A stretch of DNA of 64,000 nt from Holophagales bacterium (GTDB lineage: Bacteria > Acidobacteriota > Thermoanaerobaculia > UBA5066), in the NCBI GenBank assembly GCA_016714815.1, contig JADKBZ010000016.1, forward strand, positions 116,609 through 180,608, in the 5' to 3' direction. Of this stretch, positions 53,894 through 62,900 are shown in pieces. Numbering within the stretch: position 1 is the stretch's first letter; the number at the start of each line of letters is the position of its first letter. A program made the translations under genes and the position numbers. Below the pieces are notes generated by a model, which worked only from the letters and a program-made list of their open reading frames with translations, searched no databases and was not told the DNA's origin.

Positions 53894-53965
53894 ACCCTCG
53901 CGCAGGCGATCCCCCGAACCGCTCTCGGAGCGCTCGAGTGGAGGGGAAGCGCCGTCAGGCGCCGC

Positions 53966-53990
53966 GGGGAGGCTCGTGGCGAGCCTCCCC
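53966..53990. terminator. Bidirectional intrinsic terminator-like hairpin
   Basis: GGGGAGGCTCG (53966-53976) and CGAGCCTCCCC (53980-53990) form a perfect 11-bp stem with a 3-nt loop, between the convergent kinase and CBS genes. A smaller GCGCC-gtca-GGCGC hairpin (53949-53962) precedes it. T-tracts are weak. Confidence 0.75.
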
Positions 53991-53998
53991 GATCCATT

Positions 53999-54436
53999 TC
54001 AGCTTCGACCGTAGATGTACCCGGTCAGGTACTCGACCTGCTGGTGATCGGCGTCGGCGCGGAACGCGTTGAGGTCGCCGATCGAGAGAACGCCGAGAAG
54101 GCCATGGTCCCCGGCGACGGGAACGTGGCGGATCCGGTGCTCCTTCAGGATCGTCTCGATCTCGTCGATCTCCCGATCGGGGCGGACGACGATGACGTCG
54201 ACCGTCATCACGTCTCGTACGGCGGTCGTCGCGGCATCCTTCCCCTGGGCCACGACGCGCCAGAGGACGTCGCGCTCGGTGAAGATGCCCTTGAGGGTTT
54301 CTCCCTCCGCGACGACGAGCGAGCCGATGCCGTGGTCATACATGAGGCGGGCGGCGTCCTTCACTGTGGCGTCCGGCGAGACGGTGATCACGCCGCCGGA
54401 CTTCTTCTGGGAGAGGAGGTCTCGTGCGGTCGGCAT
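53999..54436 (-). CDS. Tandem CBS-domain protein
   Basis: This 145-residue protein consists of two CBS motifs forming a Bateman module. The first is about residues 10-65 (TVSPDATVKDAARLMYDHGIG, LKGIFTERDVL). The second is about 75-135 (DVMTVDVIVVRPDREIDEIE, GVLSIGDLN). CBS pairs bind adenosyl nucleotides and usually regulate attached enzymes; stand-alone versions serve as energy or nucleotide sensors. The frame ends near YLTGYIYGR, a tail often seen in stand-alone bacterial CBS proteins. Confidence 0.93.
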   Translation of the reverse strand: MPTARDLLSQKKSGGVITVSPDATVKDAARLMYDHGIGSLVVAEGETLKGIFTERDVLWRVVAQGKDAATTAVRDVMTVDVIVVRPDREIDEIETILKEHRIRHVPVAGDHGLLGVLSIGDLNAFRADADHQQVEYLTGYIYGRS

Positions 54437-54513
54437 GGGGCCCTTCTATACGGCCCGGTGCCGCCGCGTCAACGCTGTGGCGCAGCGAAAGCCGCTTGCT
54501 ATCCTGCCCGGCG

Positions 54514-54996
54514 ATGCCCGACGCCGCTCTCTGGATCCTCGCCCTCCTCCTCGTCCTCGCCGGGATCGCGGGGGCGGTCCTCCCGGTAATCCCGGGCGCC
54601 CCGCTCGTCTTCGGGGGCCTCCTCCTCGCGGCGTTCGTCGACCATTTCGAGAAGGTGGGGTGGTTCCCGCTCGTCGTGATCGGGTTCCTGATGGTCCTCA
54701 CGTTCGTCGTCGACGTCGTGGCGACGGCGCTCGGCGCGAAGAAGGCCGGGGCGAGCCCGCTCGCCCTCGTGGGCGCGGGCGTCGGGACGGTCGCCGGCCT
54801 CTTCTTCGGCTTCGTCGGGGTGATCGTGGGGCCGTTCGTGGGGGCGGCGCTCGGGGAGTACGCCGCCCGCAGGGACCTGCGTCAGGCGGGGCGCGCCGGA
54901 TTCGGGACGTGGATCGGCATCCTCCTCGGGAGCGCGGCGAAGATCGCCCTGATGCTCGGAATGGTCGGCGTCTTCGCCGTGGCGTGGGTCTTCTGA
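54514..54996 (+). CDS. DUF456 membrane protein
   Basis: This 160-residue protein has about five hydrophobic segments and the DUF456 signature: LLVLAGIAGAVLPVIPGAPLVFGGLL at the start, LGAKKAGASPLALVGAGVGTVAG in the middle and VGPFVGAALGEYAA before the last helix. The Gly/Pro-rich second segment is diagnostic. The function is unknown. A TATCCT box ends eight nt before the ATG, so the message may be leaderless. It overlaps the next gene by 13 nt. Confidence 0.88.
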   Translation: MPDAALWILALLLVLAGIAGAVLPVIPGAPLVFGGLLLAAFVDHFEKVGWFPLVVIGFLMVLTFVVDVVATALGAKKAGASPLALVGAGVGTVAGLFFGFVGVIVGPFVGAALGEYAARRDLRQAGRAGFGTWIGILLGSAAKIALMLGMVGVFAVAWVF

Positions 54997-55754
54997 GCGC
55001 CCTCTCCTGGCCCGAAGGAGGGGGAGCCCTCTTCTCCGGTCTTCCCGAAGGGGTCTCGGCCGGCTTCACGACCCTCGCCCTCGTCCCGGACGACCTCGAC
55101 GCGGACGCGGGGGCTCGGCGCTTCGCCGGTCTCCTCGGCGAGCCCTGTGCTCCCGTCGCGCGGCTGAAGCAGGTTCACGGGGCCGTGGTCGTGGAGCCGG
55201 GAATCGTCCCTCCTCGAGAGGTCGTCGTCGCGGGCGCCGGAGACGCCCTCGTCACGACGGAGCGGGGGCTCGTCCTGGCGATCGCCACCGCCGACTGCGT
55301 TCCGGTCGTTCTCGTCGACGCCGAGGCGGGCGCGCTCGCGGTGGTCCACGCCGGCTGGCGCGGGACGGCGGCGCGCATCGTCGACGCCGCGCTCGACGCC
55401 CTCGTGGTGCGCGGAGCGCGGATCGACCGCATCCAGGCCCTTTTCGGGCCGTCCATCTCGGGAGCCGTCTACGAGGTGGGGCCGGAGGTCCTGGCGGCGC
55501 TCGACGGGACTCTGCCGGCCGCGGCGGTGGCGCCGGGGCGTGGAGACCGGAGCTGGCTCGACGTGGCGGCGTGCAACGAGGCGGCGCTCCGGGCGCGCGG
55601 GGTCGGGGCGGACCGGATCTTCCGGCCGCGGCTCTGCACGTTCCTCGAGAAGGGGCGGTTCTCGTCCTTCCGGAGGGACGGCGCGAACGCGGGGAGGATC
55701 TATACCGGGGCGGTGCTCCGGGAACGGCCCACGGCTCCCGCGGCGCTTTCCTGA
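54984..55754 (+). CDS. pgeF: YfiH/PgeF (laccase-domain, Cu/Zn) protein
   Basis: This protein of about 256 residues belongs to the family with purine-nucleoside phosphorylase/adenosine deaminase activity and, in E. coli, peptidoglycan editing. The metal site is complete: His in LKQVHGAVV, Cys in ATADCVPVVLVD and His in VVHAGWRGTAARI. FGPSISGAVYEVG and FSSFRRDGANAGR follow. The GTG start at 54984 lies within the end of the DUF456 gene, so the two are probably coupled. Whether it acts on nucleosides or muropeptides here cannot be said. Confidence 0.93.
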   Translation: MGLLSALSWPEGGGALFSGLPEGVSAGFTTLALVPDDLDADAGARRFAGLLGEPCAPVARLKQVHGAVVVEPGIVPPREVVVAGAGDALVTTERGLVLAIATADCVPVVLVDAEAGALAVVHAGWRGTAARIVDAALDALVVRGARIDRIQALFGPSISGAVYEVGPEVLAALDGTLPAAAVAPGRGDRSWLDVAACNEAALRARGVGADRIFRPRLCTFLEKGRFSSFRRDGANAGRIYTGAVLRERPTAPAALS

Positions 55755-55781
55755 GGCCGGGCGACCTCCCGGGCGCGGCCG

Positions 55782-57611
55782 CTACTTCTTCTTCCAGGCG
55801 CCGCTTCGGGGTGGGGCCGGCTTGTCTCGCACCACGACCCGGCCCTTTCCCTCGGCCTTCGCGTCGTAGAGCGCCGCGTCGGCCGTGGCGAGGACGCCGA
55901 GGGGGTCGTGGTGCCCCGACACGACCGCGACGCCGACGCTCGCGCCGACCCGGGGGCCGTCGTAGCCCTCGGGGAGCGGGACCGCGGCCGCCCGCTCGCA
56001 GATCCTCTCGGCCGCGGCGCGGGCCTCCTCTGCGTTCGTCCCTTCGAGGAGGACGACGAACTCGTCTCCCCCGATCCGTCCGACGAGGTCCCCGGGACGG
56101 ACGGCGTCGAGGAAGATCTGCGCGAAGGCGCGCAGGAGGTCGTCCCCGGCCGCGTGCCCGGACCGGTCGTTGACCTCCTTGAAGTTGTCGAGGTCGATCA
56201 GGAGGAGGGACGAGGGGAGCCCGCGCTCGGCCCGGGCGACGAGCCGGGCGAGGTTCTCCTCGACGACGCGGCGGTTCGGGAGGTCGGTGAGAGGGTCGTG
56301 CCGCGCCAGGTGGACGATGGTCTCCTCGATGCGCTTGCGCTCGGTGACGTCGCGCTTGACGGCGACGAAGTGGGCGATCTCGCCCTTCCCGTCCCTCACG
56401 GGGGTGATCGTCTGGTCCTCGACGTAGAGCGAGCCGTCCTTGCGGCGGTTCGTGACCTCGCCCTCCCAGGTCCTGCCGGCGAGGATCGTCTTCCAGAGCT
56501 CCTCGAAGAAGGGAGGGGAGTGAAGGCCCGACTTCAGGAGGGCCGGGGTCCTCCCGACCGCTTCCTCCCGCGTGTAGCCGGTCAGGGTGGTGAACGCCGG
56601 GTTGACCCACTCGATCAGCCCGTCGCGGGCCGTGATGACGACGGAGTGCCTCACGCCGTCGAGGGCGAGCGACTGGAGCTCGATCTCGGTCAGTCCGGCG
56701 GCGTGGTCGAGAGAGAGCGAGACCTGCTGCGTCAGGCGGCGCACGAGGTCGACCGTCCTCGGGTCGAAGGCGTCGGCGCGCCGGGCGTGGACCGTGAGGG
56801 CACCGAGGACGGTGCCCCGGGCGGTGAGCGGGAGGGCGATGGAGGCGCCGATCTCCCGGCCCGCGTCGCGGTTCCTCCAGGAGAGGCCGAACGAGGAGTC
56901 GCGCTCGGCCTCGACCCTCTGGACGGTCCCCGTCCGGATCGCCGCCCCGGTGATCCCGCCTTCCGTGGACGGGACGTCCCAGCGGACCTCCTGAGCGTTC
57001 GCGCACGGCGCGTTCGGCCCGGCGATGCCGCTCAGCCGGACGGTTCCGTCGGCCTGGCGCTGGCCGATGGAGACGAGCGCGAAACGGAAGATGCCGGCGA
57101 CGCGGTGGCAGATGAAGGAGTGAATCGAGTCGAGGGGCTCGCGCTGGAGGAGCCGGCTGTTCACCTCGGCCAGCAGGGCGAGGACCTCCTCGTTGCGCCT
57201 CGCTTCCGTCCGGTCGACGCCGACGGCCCAGGCGTCCCAGCCGTCCACCGGGTAGGTCAGGGAGAGGCTCGACCACGAGACGGTCTTCACCGTCCCGTGT
57301 TTCGTCGTCAGCTCGGTCTCGACGTTGCGGAAGGCCCGTCCGTGGTGCTGCCGCAGCTCGCTCATCCGGGCGCGCTGCAGCGGGTCGGGATAGAGCAGGT
57401 GGAACACGTTCGCGTTCCCGAGGACTTCCTGGGATGTGTAGCCCGTGACCCGTTCGCACTCGTGGTTCCAGAAGGCGAACAGCCCGTCCCTGTCCACGGC
57501 GCTCACCAGAACGGGGAGCCCGTTCAGGACGAGCCGCAGCTCGGACAGCTCCGCCCAGAGCGTCTGAAGCTCGGGGACGTGGTCGAAGCTGAGACTCTCT
57601 GGGAGCTTCAT
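55782..57611 (-). CDS. Diguanylate cyclase PAS-GAF-PAS-GGDEF
   Basis: This 609-residue soluble signalling protein has PAS 1 (about 25-140; AFWNHECERVTGYT), a GAF-like domain (about 150-305), PAS 2 with a PAC end (about 310-430; EWVNPAFTTLTGYT) and a GGDEF domain (about 435-590) with an intact active site, IGGDEFVV, and the lead LARHDPLTDLPNRR. It should make cyclic di-GMP from two GTP. An RxxD inhibitory site appears four residues before GGDEF (RPGDLVGRIGGDEF). No EAL domain is present. It diverges from the carB fragment. Confidence 0.94.
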   Translation of the reverse strand: MKLPESLSFDHVPELQTLWAELSELRLVLNGLPVLVSAVDRDGLFAFWNHECERVTGYTSQEVLGNANVFHLLYPDPLQRARMSELRQHHGRAFRNVETELTTKHGTVKTVSWSSLSLTYPVDGWDAWAVGVDRTEARRNEEVLALLAEVNSRLLQREPLDSIHSFICHRVAGIFRFALVSIGQRQADGTVRLSGIAGPNAPCANAQEVRWDVPSTEGGITGAAIRTGTVQRVEAERDSSFGLSWRNRDAGREIGASIALPLTARGTVLGALTVHARRADAFDPRTVDLVRRLTQQVSLSLDHAAGLTEIELQSLALDGVRHSVVITARDGLIEWVNPAFTTLTGYTREEAVGRTPALLKSGLHSPPFFEELWKTILAGRTWEGEVTNRRKDGSLYVEDQTITPVRDGKGEIAHFVAVKRDVTERKRIEETIVHLARHDPLTDLPNRRVVEENLARLVARAERGLPSSLLLIDLDNFKEVNDRSGHAAGDDLLRAFAQIFLDAVRPGDLVGRIGGDEFVVLLEGTNAEEARAAAERICERAAAVPLPEGYDGPRVGASVGVAVVSGHHDPLGVLATADAALYDAKAEGKGRVVVRDKPAPPRSGAWKKK

Positions 57612-57768
57612 GGACCTCCGGGGGGAAGGAACGTGGAGACGGACTCTCTACAGGGGGCGCTGCGGGCAAATGATCGGGAATCCGGTGGCGCCCCGTCAAG
57701 GTTTTCTTTTCCCGGTCCGAATCGGGCCGGCCCGGGCGCCGGCCGGCGGTTCCCGTAGACTCCGGCGC

Positions 57769-58371
57769 GTGCCGAAAAGAGCTGATCTGAAGTCGATCCT
57801 GGTCCTCGGTTCCGGGCCGATCATCATCGGCCAGGCGTGCGAGTTCGACTACTCGGGGACCCTGCCTGCGTCCTGCGCAAGGAAGGGTTCCGGGTCGTTC
57901 TCGTCAACTCGAACCCGGCGACGATCATGACCGACCCGGACTTCGCCGACGCGACCTACATCGAGCCGCTCGACGTCGCGACCGTGGAGAAGGTCATCGC
58001 GAGGGAGCGCCCCGACGCCCTCCTCCCGACGGTCGGCGGGCAGACGGCGCTGAACCTCGCGGTCGCCCTCGACAAGGCCGGTGTCCTCGCCCGGTACGGC
58101 GTGGAGCTCCTCGGCGCCTCGGCGCACTCGGTGGAGCTGGGGGAGGACCGTCTCCTCTTCAAGGAGGCGATGCAGAAGGCGGGGCGTCGACGTCCTGCGC
58201 TCCGGCATGGCCCGGACCGTCGACGAGGGCGCGAGATCGCGCACCCGTTCGGCTTCCCGGTCGTCGTCCGCCCCTCCTACACGCTCGGCGGCACGGGAGG
58301 CGGGATCGCTTTCAACGCCGACGACTTCCAGGCGATCGTCAAGCGCGGCCTCCTCCTCTCGCCCGTCAATG
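57769..58371 (+). pseudogene. carB: Carbamoyl-phosphate synthase large subunit, truncated and frameshifted
   Basis: The start (VPKRADLKSILVLGSGP then IIIGQACEFDYSGT) is unmistakable CarB. The frame then breaks near 57860. The next part (KEGFRVVLVNSNPATIMTDP to KEAMQKAG) is in a second frame. A short out-of-frame stretch (about 58185-58235) returns to AHPFGFPVVVRPSYTLGGTG. CarB similarity stops after LLLSPVNE near 58371 and is replaced by unrelated DNA. Less than a fifth of the normal length (about 1,070 residues) is left. It is either a pseudogene broken by an insertion, or an assembly join with indel errors. A TAGACT box ends seven nt before the GTG. Confidence 0.9.
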
Positions 58372-58451
58372 AGATGCGTCACGCGGCCGAGCGTCTCTGC
58401 AAAGGCGTCCCATCGCCCGAACGGCTTCCGCGAATCGTCCCGAGTCAAATA

Positions 58452-58574
58452 TCAGGAAGCCTCAGTAACCACCAACCGCGGGTAAACGTGGCCTGCCACT
58501 CGTAAGACGTCAATTCCCTCGACGCGAGGGAACCCTCGGAGGCAATCGTCGTGGGACCAGAGCAGCACCTTCAT
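58452..58574 (-). CDS. Small open frame next to the carB break, uncertain
   Basis: A 40-codon frame (MKVLLWSHDDCLRGFPRVEG, then IDVLRVAGHVYPRLVVTEAS) looks protein-like in composition and is preceded in frame by about 17 further codons from a TTG at 58625 (LPTNCPYLAQKRLDRSQ). I did not recognise a family. It could be the end of a broken gene of the inserted DNA. Confidence 0.25.
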   Translation of the reverse strand: MKVLLWSHDDCLRGFPRVEGIDVLRVAGHVYPRLVVTEAS

Positions 58575-59183
58575 CTGGGAGCGGTCGAGACGTTTCTGCG
58601 CCAGATAGGGACAGTTCGTCGGCAACCCCCATCCGGAGATTCTGGAATTCGCCTACCTGCATTCAAATCAGGTGACATCTGGGCCGCCGCTCAGGTCGTC
58701 GTTGCTCATCGCCACCTGACCAGTCGCCGCCGCAGAATCGCTTTGGTACCTGATGAGCCAGCAGCAGGCCCCGGGCCTGAAACCACGGTCGCTGGCTTCC
58801 CTCGAGCAGGCGCAAGGAAGCGATTCGACGTGTCGAGCGGGCTCCGCCAGGCTCTCGGTCTCGATGGCGGCGTCGAGTATCCGGTGCAACTCAAGGCCAT
58901 CGATCTTGCCGACGAGAGCCGGCCACAGATCATTGTGCCTCTGACACCCCTCGAGAACCTCGACCAGCTAGAGACTCTTAAGAAGACGCTAGGCCGTAGC
59001 AGCCCGGGCGAGCTATTCCCGCATGAGCTGACGCGCTCGGATCTCGTCAGGTCGGGGCGGTGGTCGATGGCTATCCTGAAGGAACTGGGTAAGAAACGTT
59101 TCGATCATGCCAGGATGCCCGGCCTTGGCGGCTCTTTGCAACCAACGATGCTGCGCAATCACCTCGTGGGAGGCGTCATTTAG
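58551..59183 (+). CDS. Unrecognised open frame at the island edge
   Basis: A 210-codon frame from GTG runs to TAG. The second half (PVQLKAIDLADESRPQIIVP, LTPLENLDQLETLKKTLGRS, WSMAILKELGKKRFDH) has the composition of a real helical protein; the first 80 codons are less convincing. No ribosome site stands out. A perfect 14-bp inverted repeat begins five nt after the stop. It may be the first part of the next frame's protein, separated by a frameshift. The function is unknown. Confidence 0.3.
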   Translation: MGPEQHLHLGAVETFLRQIGTVRRQPPSGDSGIRLPAFKSGDIWAAAQVVVAHRHLTSRRRRIALVPDEPAAGPGPETTVAGFPRAGARKRFDVSSGLRQALGLDGGVEYPVQLKAIDLADESRPQIIVPLTPLENLDQLETLKKTLGRSSPGELFPHELTRSDLVRSGRWSMAILKELGKKRFDHARMPGLGGSLQPTMLRNHLVGGVI

Positions 59184-59982
59184 GCGGCAGTCTGCGACAA
59201 CCGAGACATCGAGCGCCACCCGCACCCGTTGTCGCAGACTGGCCAAGGCCTTCAAGTCACTGTCAAGATCAGCCTTCTACTCGACGGAAGTCAACTCCCA
59301 GCCGTTCCAGATCGCTGCCGACGCGTTCGAGCCCTATGTCTCAAGCAAAGGAGAGGCGGAACGGCTGGCTGTGCTTCGCCCATATCTTCTGGATAGCGGC
59401 CTAGATGCTCTCCCTCCGGCTACAGGCCTGTTCTGGGTGAAGGAAGCGTGCAGAGAGTTCGGCGCGCTTCTGGAGGTGCGCTCCGGACCCTTCGTGCTGG
59501 TTTGGGATTTCGCCGACGAGCCACACCAGAACCGTCCGAGAGTATTTAGCAGGATCAAGGCATGGTCTACCCGGCCGGTGTCACTCTATCCACTTTCTGG
59601 AGTGCAGGTTGCGGTCCGGATTCCCCTTACGCAAACGCAGAAGCGTTCGACCAACGCGCTTACGAAGGCCCTAAGCAGCGACCGAGCGCCGTCAGTGGTG
59701 CTACGGCCGGGTCTAGATGATGACGGGCCGGGCAGCTCGTCGCCGGATGACGAACAGGGACACCGCCTGCTCTCGGTCAGGGACAAGATAACCGCCATCG
59801 GCATCGCGCAGGGCCGTCTAAAGAGCGACGTTTCCCGTCTCATCGCGATTGACATTCTCGGCCTAAGACTGGACACCAAGGTCATGTATGTTCTGGGTGC
59901 GGAGATACTTTCGCGACGCCAAAGCCGGGCGGATGAACCTGGTGCTGCTCAATGCAGACTCGCTATTGGTGCACAAGACTGA
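59107..59982 (+). CDS. Possible divergent GHKL-ATPase/STAS-like protein, gene model uncertain
   Basis: A 291-codon frame. From about residue 58 onward it looks coding. GLFWVKEACREFGALLEVRS, followed 40 residues later by PLSGVQVAVRIPLTQ, resembles the last helix and strand of a histidine-kinase-type ATPase domain. No N-box was found, so it is partial or divergent. Near the end SRLIAIDILGLRLDTKVMYV could begin a STAS-like strand-helix unit. Its continuation is better read in the next frame (FRDAKAGRMNLVLLNADSLL), which suggests a frameshift near 59910. The N-terminal 55 codons, across the inverted repeat, are Arg/Ser/Thr-rich and doubtful. Confidence 0.35.
   Translation: MPGCPALAALCNQRCCAITSWEASFRRQSATTETSSATRTRCRRLAKAFKSLSRSAFYSTEVNSQPFQIAADAFEPYVSSKGEAERLAVLRPYLLDSGLDALPPATGLFWVKEACREFGALLEVRSGPFVLVWDFADEPHQNRPRVFSRIKAWSTRPVSLYPLSGVQVAVRIPLTQTQKRSTNALTKALSSDRAPSVVLRPGLDDDGPGSSSPDDEQGHRLLSVRDKITAIGIAQGRLKSDVSRLIAIDILGLRLDTKVMYVLGAEILSRRQSRADEPGAAQCRLAIGAQD
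59188..59241. repeat. Perfect 14-bp inverted repeat
   Basis: CAGTCTGCGACAAC (59188-59201) and GTTGTCGCAGACTG (59228-59241) are exact reverse complements separated by 26 nt. It could be a transcript hairpin (terminator or attenuator) or a recombination or protein-binding site. It overlaps the doubtful 5' part of the downstream frame. Confidence 0.75.
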
Positions 59983-62900
59983 GTTTGAGCGCTTGGTACG
60001 CGAGGGCCGCGAGGAGGCGAACGGACCTCGATGCTCGGGTGTCATCGCGTTTGACAGTGGGGGCGGGGTCCACTTTTTAGGGTTGGGCTCCGATGCAGAG
60101 AACGCACTGCTTCAAGCCTTGGAGGCGGAACCGACGGATCAAGTGGAGACCCTGCTGACTCTGGAGACTAGGTATCCGGAAGTGATGCCGCTACTCGGAG
60201 ACGACCTCGCCAACCGGCGTCTTCGGTTGGCGGTTGACAAAGAGACGGTTCTTAGGGCGGCGCAAGACACAGCATCGGCACTCCTGAAAGCCTGGTTGCA
60301 GCACGAGAAGAGCCCAGCGGCCTATTGCGATCGTTGGTTCTTGCTCCCCTCCCGTTCGTATTCCTCAGGATTCTTTGAAGTTAGACAACTCTTGCTTCAC
60401 TCGGGTGCCTCGACGGCCTTCCGAGTCTGGTTGACTGCAGAGCTACGACGATACTCTCCGACGGCCATTGTGACGCTGGGTCGGGTGGCGACGGACCTAC
60501 TCCGGGACGCCTGGCCGGACGGCGAAGGGGCGCCAAGAAGGATCTCGATTCCGGATCCGCATGAACCCATGGCTTTGTCGCGGGTGTCGGAGATACCGAG
60601 GAACAGCCGGGTCGCCTTCTTTTCCGACGTGATCGGAAGCGGAAGGACCATAGCGGCCGCAATTGGCCGCGTGCCTCAGGGTGCATCGGCGGTTGTGCTA
60701 ACGGTCGTGGACGCTCGCACGGAAGAGGATTCCCCCGAGGAGGGCGCGACGCATCAGAGTGGCGTGGAAGTCCGGTCGATCCTGCGTCGTCCCCTCGTTC
60801 TTCGAGCCCGCCTCGAATCGAAGGACAGGGCGGAGGCGTGGGAGATCGATCCAGACACGCACGCGCCCCTCTCTTCAGAGGGCCGTCGCCCGGAGGCCAT
60901 CAGGGGAGATTTCGGCGCATTCTTGAATGCGTGTGAGGGCCTTCCGGGGGTTCTGCGATCTGGGCACTTCACTTCAGGTGGGAATCACCTCAGCTACCTG
61001 TTCGACTTCGGCGCATACCTAGAGAGCGGTGACTCGCTCGGTTTGGTGGAGTTGCTTCGGTCAGAGTACGCGAAAGCGCTCGAGGGAGGCACGCCGGACG
61101 CGATCCTGTACCCCACCGACTCCCCCGGAATGCGCCAGTTGGCAGAGACGTTGGCCAAGCCCCTCCTGATCCCAGCGGTTGTGGGAATCGAGAAAGAACA
61201 CCTCGAGAAGAGGAGAGCGCGAGCGAGAGCAGAGCGGTCCCTTGTGAGGGCTCTCGTTCTAGATGATGCCGCGGGGAGTGGAATCACGATCCGTGCATTC
61301 GTGGATCTTGCGGCCCGTTGGGGGGCTGAGCGGATCGTTGTAATCGTTCTCCTGAACCGTTGTTCTGACCGGGACGCGAGAGGTCTTGAGGGAATGAGGA
61401 GGTACGGCGGCGCCGCCGTAGACTTGCGCTTCGTGTTCGACGCGAACATCCCCGTCTATAGGAGCTCCGACTGTCCCCTTTGCGCTATTGACGCGCGCCT
61501 GAGGGCCATCGAGATGGATGCCCGCCGGGAGGGGTTTCAGGTGCTTGTGGAGCACATTCAGGCGAGGCGTATGCGGAACAGTCCTCAGTTGGTGGCGGGC
61601 AGGGAGATCGGAGGAGTGAAGGCGACGGGCTGGACGACGCTCGCACGAGAGTTGGAGCTTCGTAGACAGCTTGAACGGGCTCGCGTGAACCATGTCGACC
61701 GAGAAGAACTCGTGGACCTCATTTCGCGAACGAGCCCTTTCGACAGTCACTTCTTTGCGCTCATGACAGTCCTTGGGCGAGAGGCGGGGGCGGTCCTGCC
61801 AGCGCAGGAGGGGTTCCGAGACAGTTCCCAGAGTTCGTTAGCCGATGCAGTCTTCGAGCGAGGTCTCGCACTTCTGGGGAGAGAAGACGAGTTGGCGGAC
61901 GCGGAGCTTGAAATAGTGGTGCGCGCGCTTCGAACCGTGTGGCCCGAGCGGTTCCTGGTCGAGTGGAGGGCGTTTCGAAGGGCGGGCGCGCGAGTCACGA
62001 GAGACTGCATCTTCGCCACGGAGGTGCTGCTGGCGATGCAGGCGGAAGGAGAAAGGGAGAGGTTCGGCAGGGTGGCGGAGGCCTTCCGAGGGATCGGTGA
62101 GGGGCAACCGGCGCTATGGGTGCCGGATGCGCCGAGGCCACCCGTGCCGGATCTCGTCAGAAGCGTTCTAAAACACCTCAGGCACGGATTCGTTGGAAGG
62201 GTGACGTGGTTGCGAACCCTGGTCGGGAGGATCAAGAAGAGCGCCAAGGACGCGGCGAAGGAACGAGAAGCGCGAGAGACGTTGGAGCTGTACTGGGATG
62301 GAACCCTAGCGGAGATCGAGCGAGAGCTGATTGTCCGAGCGGTGGATCTGTATCAGGAAGTCTCGGAGCTGCCGGGACTTGCGGTGAGCGCCCGCGACAT
62401 TCGGCAGGGCACCGTTGAGCTTATGGCGGCGTTGGAGGATTGTCGGCGGCGCCGCGCGGGGCTTTCCCGCGGATCGGATGCGAACGAGTGGCTGCTCGAA
62501 GCGCTCGACAACGATCTGGAGCGAGTCTGCAGCTTTGTTGAGAGCTCAAGGCGGGGCCTTCTCTACCGGGGCACGCGCGCGCTGGTCAGCGATGTCGCGG
62601 CGGCGATTAGGAGGGTGGATGAGGAACCACGGTACCAGGAGATGGTCCGGAACCTCGGTATACAGCTGGCAACCCAGGGCGCCGAGAGGGGCACTCGGCT
62701 CTACGGATTGGTCCCGGCCAGTGAGCTCGACGAGCTGCTCGAGATCCTCGTGTCAAACTGGACGCATGCGTTTGAGGGGGCGCCGATGAGAGGACGGCGA
62801 GCGCGCGTGGTCTTGATCGAGGAAGCCGACATCCTGACGCTGCGAGTCCAGATCATGGACAACGGCCGACTCGACGAGACCCGGGAGTCGGGGTTGGGAC

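Noticed and set aside
58668..59255. Minus-strand open frames across the start of the island (including 59013-59255)
   Set aside because: One has a plausible composition, but it overlaps the perfect inverted repeat and a plus-strand frame with better amphipathic patterns. I could not support either as a known family.
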